In this document: in pieces, positions 26,654 to 35,999 of the stretch | Position numbering within the stretch: the first letter of the stretch is position 1 | Layout: every line of letters begins with the position of its first letter | NCBI RefSeq assembly: GCF_000316645.1 | Contig: NC_019684.1 | Span: forward strand, 434,001-498,000 | DNA from: Nostoc sp. PCC 7524 | GTDB lineage: Bacteria > Cyanobacteriota > Cyanobacteriia > Cyanobacteriales > Nostocaceae | DNA: 64,000 bases | Direction: 5' to 3' | Notes under the pieces: model-generated | Seen by the model: only the letters and a program-made list of their open reading frames with translations | Databases searched by the model: none | What the model was told of the DNA's origin: nothing | Program-made: the position numbers and the translations under genes

Positions 26654-27405
26654 GGTGCCTAACTGTCATGGGAAAGTTCTTCAGTTTCTATATTTCCCAC
26701 TATGAGAAGCTAATTATCTATCTAATATCAAGTTCTATATTAATTTTTTTGTCTGTTGGTGATGAATACATAAGTTTTGGTAACGAATCAGGTTGCTGTC
26801 GTTACCGAAAATTTGGGTTTAAAGCCCCGTCCTTCTAGGACGGCTTTGGTGATATTATGTTTTTAGCGGTAAAGCGCACACATAAAAAACGAAGTAGGTC
26901 AAGCGGACGACTCCTGTAGACAAGCCGAAGGCTTGGCTTGTCGAAGACATCCGGAACCCTGGTAGTAAAAATCCTAAATCTTGTATAAATGTGGGAGTAA
27001 AGCAAAAATTCAAGAAATCATTTCAAACGCGGTCGGGTAGTCCGTGTATGCTTGTGGACGTATCCAAACGGGGAGATTTGAATATTTTATATTCAGGTTT
27101 CTAGGGAGGACGGATGAAGCAAGAATCCTCATGCCTTTAGGCTGAGGAGTGTCAACAACGCATATCTACATAATATTGTAGGTAAACAAGGTACAGTAGT
27201 ATCAGCACATCAATAGGTAAAATGAAAGCTTACCAACTGTGCTGACTTTACCTCATAAATCTGTAATACGCTGTATCTGCACTTTATTTTGAATTTTGAA
27301 TTGATTCATTGGGTTTTGGTGGGCAAAACTACATTACTTTTTTCGTCGTTTTGAGGACTAAAGTCCTGATTACAAACAAAACTTTAATTCTTAACCTCGA
27401 AAACG
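26654..27405. other. Intergenic region containing an IS200/IS605-like remnant
   Basis: No gene. See the element at 26821-27157. A small hairpin AGGACT-AA-AGTCCT at 27354-27367 lies just past the oxygenase stop and may be its terminator or another dispersed repeat. Confidence 0.6.
26821..27157 (+). mobile_element. IS200/IS605-like non-autonomous remnant with end hairpins
   Basis: About 340 bases bounded by two hairpins. The left one (26821-26847) pairs AAAGCC and GTCCT with AGGAC and GGCTTT around a TCT loop, with an extra CC bulge. The right one (27126-27148) pairs TCCTCA and GCC with GGC and TGAGGA, with a single bulged T and a TTTA loop. That bulged-T stem is the kind TnpA recognises at IS200/IS605 ends. 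An internal GACAAGCC/GGCTTGTC stem lies at 26919-26942. No tnpA or tnpB frame is present. The segment before the right end reads like the terminal part of a tnpB element, where the omega RNA is encoded. The assignment rests on structure and memory of similar ends. Confidence 0.5.
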
Positions 27406-28305
27406 CTATTTCTGCCAGAATATATATTCTTGTTGTTGCGCAGAAATATGCTTAAATTCTTTGAGTAAGTATTCATGTGTTATGGCAGAAGTTGTATAAA
27501 ATAATTGTTGTCTTCTGCGAGAAGTATAATCGAAAAATATCGCGAATCTATCTGATTTTATTGGTGGTTTACCTCGATGGAATATACTACCAGTGGCAGC
27601 AAAAATAACTGTGCCAGTTGTTCCTGTACATGATTGATATTTTTCTGGTGATATAATTTCTTGCATTCTTTGATCGCAAATATAACCAGATTTATAATTC
27701 AAATCTTTCACTACTTCTGATGTTAAATAATTGGGAATGTATTGAAATGGCCCTGTATATTCATCAACATCATTGAGATAAACTATAATTTTTATTACTT
27801 TACGGTCTTCTTTATCTATGTGCCATAGTCTTGAGCCTTGTTCTAATTGATTGGCGATATCTCTACGAAAATATGCACCATGATAGGCTACTGGTAAACC
27901 TAGATAATTTTCTACTATATTGAGTAAACGTTGTTCTAATCCCCATAAGAAAATTTCTGGATGCTCAAGCATTTGCTGGGCGTTAGCATGAACTACAAAT
28001 TCATTTTGATCACCAGTAATACTTGGTGGAATTTTGGGCATCAAGTTTTCTGCTGCTTGGAAGAATTGCGGATGAGAGGCAATATTTAATTGTTCTAAAG
28101 AGGTAATTGCTACTCCTTCAGATTTGAGTTGTTTAACTATATCGATGTCAGTGTTTGAAAGTATGGGTAGATTGGGGATATGTTTTGCTATGGCTTTGAG
28201 ATAAGCCATGTCATTTTGATATTTCAATAATGGTATTTCATAAATATTTCTTAAAATTCTGCTTTTAATTTTATGCAATGTTTTATTCATATTTTCTTTC
28301 TTCAA
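27406..28305 (-). CDS. Phytanoyl-CoA dioxygenase-like Fe(II)/2-oxoglutarate oxygenase, paralogue 1
   Basis: 299 residues (internal ATG at 28290 possible). The iron facial triad is visible as HxD in RLWHIDKEDRK and the distal His in GSIFHRGKPP. A downstream Arg (KSDRFAIFFDY) is placed to bind 2-oxoglutarate. Surrounding motifs LGLPVAYHGAYFRRD and IIVYLNDVDEYTGPFQYIP are shared with the gene at 63033, so the two are paralogues. PhyH-type enzymes hydroxylate small molecules, lipids or sugars. The substrate is unknown and no pathway genes flank this copy. Confidence 0.78.
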   Translation of the reverse strand: MKKENMNKTLHKIKSRILRNIYEIPLLKYQNDMAYLKAIAKHIPNLPILSNTDIDIVKQLKSEGVAITSLEQLNIASHPQFFQAAENLMPKIPPSITGDQNEFVVHANAQQMLEHPEIFLWGLEQRLLNIVENYLGLPVAYHGAYFRRDIANQLEQGSRLWHIDKEDRKVIKIIVYLNDVDEYTGPFQYIPNYLTSEVVKDLNYKSGYICDQRMQEIISPEKYQSCTGTTGTVIFAATGSIFHRGKPPIKSDRFAIFFDYTSRRRQQLFYTTSAITHEYLLKEFKHISAQQQEYIFWQK

Positions 28306-28628
28306 ATTAAATACTTATCAAGATAATTGCCTAGAGTTTGTTAAACTATCCGACTGTAGTTATAAATTGGTAATACAAATGCCAATTTGCAACTACAAAT
28401 AATACTTTGATGTTTGTATCCCTTACAGAAGGCGTAGCCATACTTATTTGTTGAGGTGGGGAATGGATATGAATCTGACTTTGCCCACCATACCTAGATT
28501 TTGCCAGGCAAAGCCCTACCTACGTGTATTTCAAAAATCACATCGGATTGCTATATAATCTTTCTGAGAATTTACGGAATTTCCGGCATCTGCGGCTATA
28601 CTATCGCTGAAGGTAGATCAGAAATAAC
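28306..28628. other. Divergent intergenic region
   Basis: No gene. The stretch 28420-28530 has fragments of dispersed repeat sequence (GAAGGCGTAGCCAT; TTTTGCCAGGCAAAGCCCTA). It probably holds divergent promoters for the oxygenase and the lipoprotein. Confidence 0.45.
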
Positions 28629-29036
28629 ATGGTGCGGTTCGTTTTGACAGTAGCTTTACTGCTGCTTTTAGTAGCTTGTGGTAATATCGGCTTGCTACCA
28701 ACTAGCGAGTTAGTGCAGAAAGCGATCGCACTCCAGCTAGAACAAACCCAACAGCAACTCAATCAGCAATTAGATCTCAATTTTCAAGGGTTTGAAATTA
28801 AACACCTGAAAATTCGCCAGGAACAACCCCTGACAGTGCAGGATTTACCTGCTTTCCGGGTGCGGGGAACTTACGACTTAATTTTTCAGTTACCCAAGAG
28901 ACAGTTAACAAAACTGCAACAGCCCTTTGATGTGTATCTGCAAATTCAACAAGAAGGTAAAACTTGGCGGTTGCTGTTACCAGATAAAGGTAATCAAGAG
29001 ACTCCAGGGGTTTGGCGGAGTTATTTGATACCGTAG
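28629..29036 (+). CDS. Small lipoprotein
   Basis: 135 residues. A signal sequence with lipobox LVAC (Cys17) gives a lipid-anchored protein. The rest has a Gln-rich helix (QLEQTQQQLNQQLDLNFQGF) and then beta-like segments (RVRGTYDLIFQLPKRQ, FDVYLQIQQEGKTWRLLLP). It resembles conserved cyanobacterial hypothetical lipoproteins; I know no function. The next gene follows 98 bp later on the same strand. Confidence 0.7.
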   Translation: MVRFVLTVALLLLLVACGNIGLLPTSELVQKAIALQLEQTQQQLNQQLDLNFQGFEIKHLKIRQEQPLTVQDLPAFRVRGTYDLIFQLPKRQLTKLQQPFDVYLQIQQEGKTWRLLLPDKGNQETPGVWRSYLIP

Positions 29037-29134
29037 ATGATGTATGCAGATCAAAAAAGCATCACAAACTTTTCCGTGTAAATGCCAAGGCGTAGCCATG
29101 ATCGAGGTGATAGTTTCACCAAAGACAGGGTTAT

Positions 29135-29908
29135 ATGTATTTCAATTTACTTATTAGTTCGATTGCCGGAATTGTGGCTGTAGTGCTGCTAGCTTTTGGT
29201 GTGTTGCAATGGTTTCATGTCCCAGCAGGTAACTTTCTCGATTGGGTAATTGGGGGTGCAAGTTTCTGGTGGTTGTTAGTGATTGTCACAGTCCCCTGGA
29301 ATATCTATTTTCAAGCTAAACAGGTGTTAGCCGAAGCAGCACAGTCAAGGGAAAAAGCCATACCTGTGGATGAAAAACAAGTGCAGTATGTCCAGGTATT
29401 AGCCAAGCGATCGCTTTGGTTGGCTTTGGGTTTACACTTATTGTCAGCCATTGGTCTTTATACCCTCGCTGTTACAGGTATTAGTGCTGTAGGATATATC
29501 AGTTCTGGTGCAGCTTTGTTATTAACTATCTTGCGCCCAGCTATTCGTGCTTATGAGTATTTATATGCGCGGCTGACGATGATTAGTCAAGAATGGAAGT
29601 ATCCCCGCGAAGATGTTGTAGAACTGCGCCAGCGTTTCTCGGAATTAGAACAAAAAATTCAAGTTTTAGAAGATCAACTTAACCTAGAACAACCCTATTC
29701 ATTAGCGGCGACACAACAACGCTTTGCTGAAGAAACACGCAGAGATTTAGCGAAAATGGCTGCTAATTTGGAAGAATTGCGTGCCACTAATCAAACCGAA
29801 CATGAACGTTTAACTAGGGAAGCACGTAATGCGATCGCGCAAATTTCCACAGATGGGCAATTTTTGGATCATGTCCGCGAAATCATTAGATTTTTTAAAA
29901 CAGCCTAA
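29135..29908 (+). CDS. Membrane protein with C-terminal coiled coil
   Basis: 257 residues. There are four likely membrane helices: two at the N-terminus (LISSIAGIVAVVLLAFGVLQ, FWWLLVIVTVPWNIYF) and two centred near residues 95 and 125 (LWLALGLHLLSAIGLY, VGYISSGAALLLTI). The C-terminal 100 residues are charged heptads that should form a coiled coil (LRQRFSELEQKIQVLEDQLN). This arrangement suits a membrane-anchored scaffold with a cytoplasmic arm. I do not recognise the family. Confidence 0.7.
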   Translation: MYFNLLISSIAGIVAVVLLAFGVLQWFHVPAGNFLDWVIGGASFWWLLVIVTVPWNIYFQAKQVLAEAAQSREKAIPVDEKQVQYVQVLAKRSLWLALGLHLLSAIGLYTLAVTGISAVGYISSGAALLLTILRPAIRAYEYLYARLTMISQEWKYPREDVVELRQRFSELEQKIQVLEDQLNLEQPYSLAATQQRFAEETRRDLAKMAANLEELRATNQTEHERLTREARNAIAQISTDGQFLDHVREIIRFFKTA

Positions 29909-30070
29909 TCAGTATGGCTACTTAAGGGCATAAATTTACCATATCTCACTCTTTACGTCTTGTGTCTAAAGGTAGAAAATAAAGGTTAACTTAAAGTTAA
30001 CTTGGGCAATTTTGCAAAATAACTGTCCAAAAACCACCTGCCAATTTATCTCCAGTGCAACTGAGGTCAA

Positions 30071-31093
30071 ATGACGCAAACTTTCAATCAAGTCAAAGAG
30101 TGGGAAGAACGTCGTGATGAAGCAAGTAACTACTACAAGCAGGGAAAGTTTCAACAATCTTTGAATTTGGCAACCGCCAATTTACGATTAGCAAGGGCGA
30201 TCCCAGATAAAGCTAGAGAAGGTCATACATTAAATGACATTGGTTTAGCTTATCTGGGTTGTTGCTTATTTCAGCAAGCATTAGATTCTTTCCATCAGGC
30301 TTTAGCTGTTGCAGTTGAGCTTGGTAACTTACAAGCAGAAGCCACAGCATTGAGCAATCTAGGTTCTACCTATGGCCGTTTAGGGAAACTTTCCCAGGCT
30401 TTGGAGTATCTGGAGAAATCAGCACAACTGTTTCGAGAATTGCAAGATACCCCAGGCGAAGTTGCTACCCTCAATGATGTAGCACTAATTTACGTCAGGT
30501 TGGGTGAACCAAAGCGATCGCTATTGCTACAAAACCAAATTTTAGCGATGCGGCGATTATTGGGAGACTTTTCCGGTGAGGCTACAACTTTAAATGGTAT
30601 TGGATATGCTTACACCGTCTTGGGTGAGCATGAAAAAGCCCTAGAATTTATGCAAACAGCACTGCCAATTCAAAAAGCTACTAAGAATGTAGTAGGTCAA
30701 GCCATCACCTTGAATAATATCGCCTCTATTTATATAGATACAGGAAAACCCCAACAAGCACTATTGACCTATCATCAAGTCCTGTTATCACGGCGGGCAT
30801 CAGGCGATCGCTCAGGCGAGGCCAACACCCTCAACAATATAGGTTTTACGTACAATAAGTTAGGCAGTCATCGCAAGGCACTAAAATTTTTTAAACAAGC
30901 CTTGGCAATGTATGAAGAACTAGGAGATGTCCTCGGAGAAATTTCCTCTTTGCTGAACATGGGTAGCGTTTATGTGATTACCAAACGCAAAAAACTAGCG
31001 CGATCGTGCTATCTCAATGCCCAACAATTAGCAGAACAAGTTGAAGATAAATCACTGCTAGAAAAGGTAAAGCAGTTTATGGATGCGTTGTAA
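30071..31093 (+). CDS. Tetratricopeptide repeat protein
   Basis: 340 residues, almost entirely TPR. About seven 40-residue units repeat the pattern A-x-x-L-x-N-I-G-x-x-Y-x-x-L-G (for example ATALSNLGSTYGRLGKLSQA, ANTLNNIGFTYNKLGSHRKA). The long 40-residue spacing is typical of the kinesin-light-chain/Rap-like TPR_12 group. GAGGT at 30063-30067 supports ATG 30071. The protein has no signal peptide and is probably a cytosolic scaffold or partner-binding protein. It converges with the kinase-like gene on the opposite strand, 22 bp away. Confidence 0.88.
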   Translation: MTQTFNQVKEWEERRDEASNYYKQGKFQQSLNLATANLRLARAIPDKAREGHTLNDIGLAYLGCCLFQQALDSFHQALAVAVELGNLQAEATALSNLGSTYGRLGKLSQALEYLEKSAQLFRELQDTPGEVATLNDVALIYVRLGEPKRSLLLQNQILAMRRLLGDFSGEATTLNGIGYAYTVLGEHEKALEFMQTALPIQKATKNVVGQAITLNNIASIYIDTGKPQQALLTYHQVLLSRRASGDRSGEANTLNNIGFTYNKLGSHRKALKFFKQALAMYEELGDVLGEISSLLNMGSVYVITKRKKLARSCYLNAQQLAEQVEDKSLLEKVKQFMDAL

Positions 31094-31115
31094 TGGGTAT
31101 GGGGCTTAGGGGGTG

Positions 31116-32561
31116 CTACCTTTTCCCCCCTACTACTGGCTCTTTCCCTTCTGGTACTAGCTGTACTGTAAAAGTAGATCCCTCATCGGGCCTGCTTTTA
31201 GCGGTAATCGAACCACCACAATTCCACAACAGGCGTTGCACGATTGTTAATCCCAAACCAGCGCCACTCATTTCTTCACTGGTTCCTGAACGCACTCGAT
31301 AAAAGCATTCAAAAATTCTGGGAATTTCACTTTCGGCAATGCCAATACCTGTATCACGAACTTCTAGTTGGACATATTCACCCTGCATTTTGGCTTTTAC
31401 CCAAACCTCACCACCATTGGGGGTAAACTTGAGGCTGTTGTGTAGTAGATGAATGACTATCTGCCTCAGTCCACCATTGACGCACCAAACAGCAGGTAAG
31501 TCAGTCGGTACGGTGTAGGCTAACATGATGCCTTTCTCTTGGGCTACGGGTTGGTAAGTGCTGACTACTCCAGGTACGATCTCTGAAAGTTTGACTAATT
31601 CTAAGTTAGTAGCCTCTAATGTCTGCTCCAGTTCTACTAAATCCAATAAACTTGTAATCAGTGTACTTTGGCGATCGCACTGAGTATTGAGCATTTGTAA
31701 ATAGCGTTGTCGCTGTTGAGGTTTGAGATTAGGCGAATTCAATAACGACAGGGCTGTTTTCATTTGCGTCAGGGGTGTCCGCAGTTCTTGACAAACATTG
31801 TTGAGATATTCATCTTTCTGCTGCTCTTTTTTTTGCAGGGTTTGATTTAGTCCCTGTAACTTAGCTATCCGTTCATTTCTAATTTGCCGATTGATTTCAT
31901 CTTGTCGCTGGATTTGTTTGGCGAACAGCAGACTCACCAATGTTGGATCGCAGACATTTTGGCAAATTAAATCGGTTGGTACAATTTGATTTAATTCTGA
32001 TGTAGTTTCTTTTTTTAACCCATCTAATACTCTTTGAATAACTCTGCTATCAATAGTTGTAATAGTCAATAAAGGTAGATTTTTATGAGTATTTTCTTTT
32101 CCCAAATTGTTGCTTTTATCTTGCTTAATTTGTTGATAGGCTACTATTAAACTACTAAACCTTGGTGATAATACTAGCAAAAAGTATTCTCGACTCAGTT
32201 GATTGTTTGGTAGTAGTTGCACATCAATCTGATGAGCATATTGGTTGATATTAATATCCTGCTGTTCTTCTAGCTTGGCTATATCCTTATTTTCCCCTGC
32301 CACTGCCTTAATTTGACAATTGTAGATATTAATTGGCTGTCTTATTGATGACTGATAACGCAATAACTCTTGACACCAAATTTTCCCAGGTGGGAGTTTC
32401 ACCCAGAATGTGGCATTAATTTGCTGCTCAATGAGTAAATCTATTTGTGATCTCACCAGTGATAATAACGTAGCCGGATTGAGCGGAATTGCTTGGGGGG
32501 GTGGTTCCACTCCCGCAGCCAGCTGATAAACGGACAAATCTTTATGCAGGGAGTCATTCAT
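31116..32561 (-). CDS. Histidine-kinase-like protein with Gln in place of the phosphoacceptor His
   Basis: 481 residues. An N-terminal sensor-like region (about 1-220; it may be a DICT-type domain) is followed by a coiled coil, a dimerisation domain and an intact-looking ATPase domain (IVIHLLHNSLKFTPNGGEVW, VRDTGIGIAESEIPRIF, GAGLGLTIVQRL). At the H-box the sequence is NVCQELRTPLTQMKTAL. The canonical His is Gln258 (codon CAA at 31790-31788), so it should not autophosphorylate on His. The rest of the box is perfect, which points to a pseudokinase that senses and binds rather than phosphorylates. No membrane segment is present. Confidence 0.88.
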   Translation of the reverse strand: MNDSLHKDLSVYQLAAGVEPPPQAIPLNPATLLSLVRSQIDLLIEQQINATFWVKLPPGKIWCQELLRYQSSIRQPINIYNCQIKAVAGENKDIAKLEEQQDININQYAHQIDVQLLPNNQLSREYFLLVLSPRFSSLIVAYQQIKQDKSNNLGKENTHKNLPLLTITTIDSRVIQRVLDGLKKETTSELNQIVPTDLICQNVCDPTLVSLLFAKQIQRQDEINRQIRNERIAKLQGLNQTLQKKEQQKDEYLNNVCQELRTPLTQMKTALSLLNSPNLKPQQRQRYLQMLNTQCDRQSTLITSLLDLVELEQTLEATNLELVKLSEIVPGVVSTYQPVAQEKGIMLAYTVPTDLPAVWCVNGGLRQIVIHLLHNSLKFTPNGGEVWVKAKMQGEYVQLEVRDTGIGIAESEIPRIFECFYRVRSGTSEEMSGAGLGLTIVQRLLWNCGGSITAKSRPDEGSTFTVQLVPEGKEPVVGGKR

Positions 32562-33165
32562 GAGTTAAGCACAACCAATAAAAATCAGGGGGAAGGAAAA
32601 AGTAATTATGTGAGCGATTTTCGCTTACTTATATAATTTTTGACACAAAACTATAGCGGTTCTTTTTTTGGTAAAGTACATCTATTTGAATTCAGATGTG
32701 CTGAGGCTAAAGGTTAGAGGCTAAATTTTACCTCATGTATGTTGTAAATGCTATGTATAAAAGACATAACGATTACTCAACAAAAGTTGTTTTGTTAATT
32801 TGTGTTGCAAGTTTTGGATTTTAAATATTTATCTATTTTCTCATTCTTGTCTACCTCTCGATGCAAAGCAATGATATTGAATTAAAATTTAAACTTATTT
32901 TTATATTTTGTATTGATAAAACCTGATAAATAAGATTAAAAAGTTAATGCAGAGATGGAAGAAGTATCCATTATTTAATCAACTTGTATGATGCAGTATG
33001 ACACAAAGATATTTTTTGTGCTTAGAGAATATATAGAGTGTAAGAATTAGTGGCTTCTATGTGAGCAGAAAAATCATTTGAATTTGATTTCTGATGCAGA
33101 GGGGAGTGGGGAGTAAAAATCCCAGTCCCCAGTCCCCAGTCCCCATAAAAGAGGGACTGCCTTCT
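32562..33165. other. Intergenic region upstream of the pseudokinase gene
   Basis: AT-rich, with no gene. A short CCCAGTC heptamer run (33120-33145, CCCAGTCCCCAGTCCCCAGT) lies next to the murE stop. The upstream 500 bases show no palindrome that I can support. Confidence 0.5.
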
Positions 33166-34662
33166 TCAAGATTGACTGCGCTGTTGTAGTGCGTCCCGTG
33201 CGTGTTCTCGGTCATCAAAGTGAATTTTCTCCGTACCGAGAATTTGGTAGTCTTCATGACCTTTACCAGCCAGCAATACACCGTCTCCGGGTTGGGCTTG
33301 TAAAATTGCAGTGCGGATAGCGGTGGCGCGATCGCCTATTACCATCGGCTCTATAGTGTCAGGTATACCGCCCAAAATATCCTCTAAAATCCTTTCTGGG
33401 TCTTCAGTCCGGGGATTATCAGAAGTTACTACCGCCACATCAGCTAACTCAGCCGCAATTTTACCCATTTTGGGGCGTTTAGTGCGATCGCGATCGCCAC
33501 CACAGCCAAACACACAGATCATTTTCCCAGGAATAAAAGGCCTAGCTGCTTTGAGTAAGTTTTCTAAGCTATCCGGTGTGTGGGCGTAATCCACAATCAC
33601 GCTAATATCTTGCTCAGGACTAATCTGTACCCTTTCCATCCGTCCTGGAACACCAGGAAACTCAGGAATGGCAGCTGCCACTGATTGCAAATCTAATCCT
33701 AGATGTAAAACTGCACCTACGGCTGCTAACAGATTTTCTAAATTATATTGACCAACTAAAGGCGATCTAAAAGTTACCTCACCCTCTGGTGTATGCAGTG
33801 TCCCACTGACACCATTTGGCTCATAACTTAAATCACTCATCCATAAATCAGCACTACTATCGTTAACGCTGTAACTCCATACCTTCGCAGGATTCAACGC
33901 CGCAATTAATCGTTTACCGTAGGGATCATCAGCATTAATAATTGCCCGTCCTTTGAGATATTCCGGGCTAAATAATAAGGCTTTAGCCCCAAAATAATCT
34001 TCCATATCCCGGTGATAGTCCAGATGATCTTGGGTGAGGTTACTAAACACACCCACCTCAAACGGACAACCCAGGACACGCCCTTGAGCTAAAGCATGGG
34101 AACTGACTTCCATTACCCCAAATTCACAACCAGCCTTAACAGCTTGGGCTAGCTGCTGTTGCAGTTCCACAGCGAAGGGTGTGGTATGGGCAGCTGTTTG
34201 CTCAAAACCAGCCCAACGAGTATAGAGAGTTCCCATCAAAGCCGTCGGTAATTGTGCTTTAGTGAGTAGAAACTCGATTAGGTGAGTAGTAGTAGTTTTA
34301 CCATTAGTACCAGTCACACCTACCAGCTTGAGTTTTTGTCCAGGATAACCATAAAAAGCCGCCGCAATTTGGGCGCAAGCTTTAGTCATGTCGTTAGCAC
34401 TAATGACAACAGCCTCATCATTAGGAGGATTTTTTTCGACAGCTTGGGGGGAAACAATGGCAGCCACAGCACCAGAAGCGATCGCACTCGGCCAAAATTC
34501 CCCACCATCTACCCGTGTTCCAGGCATCCCAATAAACAAATCTCCCACACTGCAAGCATGGGAATTCGTTTTCAATCCTTTAACTTCAGCATCAGCCAAA
34601 GCCGGATTGCTAGGGATTTGTGCCACACCATCTACTGCTGCTAGTAATTCCCGCAATTTCAT
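33166..34662 (-). CDS. murE: UDP-N-acetylmuramoyl-L-alanyl-D-glutamate--2,6-diaminopimelate ligase
   Basis: 498 residues from ATG 34662, preferred over 34683 because GAGG sits eight bases upstream and the product then starts MKLRELLAAV. Mur ligase motifs: GVTGTNGKTTTTHLIEF (P-loop), VMEVSSHALAQGR, NLTQDHLDYH, and DNPRTEDP, which selects meso-diaminopimelate over lysine. It adds the third residue of the peptidoglycan stem peptide in the cytosol. The glutaredoxin-like gene is 32 bp upstream on the same strand. The call is firm. Confidence 0.97.
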   Translation of the reverse strand: MKLRELLAAVDGVAQIPSNPALADAEVKGLKTNSHACSVGDLFIGMPGTRVDGGEFWPSAIASGAVAAIVSPQAVEKNPPNDEAVVISANDMTKACAQIAAAFYGYPGQKLKLVGVTGTNGKTTTTHLIEFLLTKAQLPTALMGTLYTRWAGFEQTAAHTTPFAVELQQQLAQAVKAGCEFGVMEVSSHALAQGRVLGCPFEVGVFSNLTQDHLDYHRDMEDYFGAKALLFSPEYLKGRAIINADDPYGKRLIAALNPAKVWSYSVNDSSADLWMSDLSYEPNGVSGTLHTPEGEVTFRSPLVGQYNLENLLAAVGAVLHLGLDLQSVAAAIPEFPGVPGRMERVQISPEQDISVIVDYAHTPDSLENLLKAARPFIPGKMICVFGCGGDRDRTKRPKMGKIAAELADVAVVTSDNPRTEDPERILEDILGGIPDTIEPMVIGDRATAIRTAILQAQPGDGVLLAGKGHEDYQILGTEKIHFDDREHARDALQQRSQS

Positions 34663-34694
34663 CTTGTGAACCTCGCCACACACTTTTCTTGCGC

Positions 34695-34982
34695 CTATTC
34701 TGCATCATTTTTTTCGGTCTTGGCTAAATACTCATACAACATTTGCTGTAATTGCTGCACACTAGCACGCGGAGAAGGACGGGGTAAAGCTTGTGCTTGC
34801 TCATCTTCAGACTGAATTAGATGCAGAACTGGAATTTCATACTGATACGCGCCAAACCAATCTTCACGGGTGGTAATGTCACGAATCTCTAACTCAAAGG
34901 GCAAATTTTGGATCTGCTCTAGCTTTTCTTGTAAGCCTTCACATAGATGACAGCCGGGTTTACTGTAGAGAATTAAACGCAT
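34695..34982 (-). CDS. Glutaredoxin-like thioredoxin-fold protein
   Basis: 95 residues. YSKPGCHLCEGLQEKLEQI carries a CxxC of the glutaredoxin-related DUF836 group. A cis-Pro-like segment (YEIPVLHLIQ) follows. These small proteins are thought to act in thiol exchange, but substrates are unknown. It lies 32 bp upstream of murE in the same direction, which suggests co-transcription without a known functional tie. Confidence 0.85.
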   Translation of the reverse strand: MRLILYSKPGCHLCEGLQEKLEQIQNLPFELEIRDITTREDWFGAYQYEIPVLHLIQSEDEQAQALPRPSPRASVQQLQQMLYEYLAKTEKNDAE

Positions 34983-35100
34983 TTACTCAACTCTTCAAGT
35001 TTTCCGCCCTCAAGGGCTTACTACAAACTAGCTCAAAACTTTTGTCTTGAACTACTAAACTTGATCACAATAGAGTCTATGCCCAGGAGATGCGATCGCG

Positions 35101-35658
35101 ATGACTCAACTCAAAGCCCAAATTACCCTTGAAGAATTCCTCGCCCTACCAGAAGGGGATATCACCTACGAATTAGTTGATGGCGAACTAAAACCTAAAA
35201 TGGCACCAAAAAGATTTCACTCCAGAGTAACAGGCACCGTATACACACTTTTAACACCGTGGGCGCAAAGTCGTGGAGAGGTTGGTATTGAATGGGCAGT
35301 TACCCTAAAACGTAAAGGAAAAAACTGGGTTCCTGTACCAGATTTACTTTATGTGTCCTTCTCTCGCCTCAACAGTGATGTTATTGAAGATAAACCATGT
35401 CCCATCCCTCCAGACTTAGCAATTGAAATTATCTCACCCGACCAAAGTTTTGGAGAAATGAGTGCCAAAGCTACAGATTACCTAGAAGCAGGTGTAATGA
35501 GAGTTTGGGTTTTAGATGCCAAAGCCAAAACTGTGACCGTATTTTATCCTGATGCACGACCACAAACAAAAACTGGTGAAGATAGTTTAGCAGATGACTT
35601 ATTGACAGAATTGCCAATCACACCACAGCAAATTTTTCAACAAGCAGGAATTCCTTAA
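35101..35658 (+). CDS. Uma2 family (DUF820) predicted endonuclease
   Basis: 185 residues. The Uma2/DUF820 pattern is clear: TLEEFLALPEGDITYELVDG, RFHSRVTGTVYTLL, WVPVPDLLYVS, PDLAIEIISPDQSFGEMSAK, YLEAGVMRVWVLD. The spaced acidic residues and the final Glu-x-x-Ser-Pro form the predicted PD-(D/E)xK-like active site. The family is hugely expanded in cyanobacteria and its biological role is unsettled. A HIP1 octamer overlaps the start. It probably stands alone. Confidence 0.9.
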   Translation: MTQLKAQITLEEFLALPEGDITYELVDGELKPKMAPKRFHSRVTGTVYTLLTPWAQSRGEVGIEWAVTLKRKGKNWVPVPDLLYVSFSRLNSDVIEDKPCPIPPDLAIEIISPDQSFGEMSAKATDYLEAGVMRVWVLDAKAKTVTVFYPDARPQTKTGEDSLADDLLTELPITPQQIFQQAGIP

Positions 35659-35837
35659 CAAATCCTCCGCGTTACTCTGCGATTACTCCCCGTGCCTCTG
35701 CGTTTCAAAAATACTAAAAAATATTACTAAAGCTGTAATTCATAGCTTGTGTATTCATTTCTAAGAGACAATATAAATATACACAAGCCAATACCTCATC
35801 AAACTCTCAATCACAGAGTTAAACATGGAGGTGTAAA

Positions 35838-35951
35838 ATGACTCACGATTTTCCTTTATTTGACCCTAATACTTACCTAATTGCCAAAATCAGCTTGTTA
35901 ATTTTGTTGCTGCTATTATTTTTAGCGATTTCTGCGGCACCAGCTGTTTAA
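35838..35951 (+). CDS. 37-residue single-span membrane protein
   Basis: The reading frame runs from ATG 35838 to TAA 35949-35951. GGAGGTG at 35827-35833 is an excellent ribosome binding site with normal spacing. The product begins MTHDFPLFDPNTYLIAK, followed by one hydrophobic helix (about residues 18-34) and a short APAV end. Size and layout are like small photosynthetic or cytochrome complex subunits, but it does not match PsbM, PsbY, PetL, PetN, PsaM or PsaI as I recall them. The strong start signal makes it a likely real gene. Confidence 0.65.
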   Translation: MTHDFPLFDPNTYLIAKISLLILLLLLFLAISAAPAV

Positions 35952-35999
35952 ACATGAAATTTCGCAATTGTGCCAGTCTCCTAGATAATTGGAGATGTG

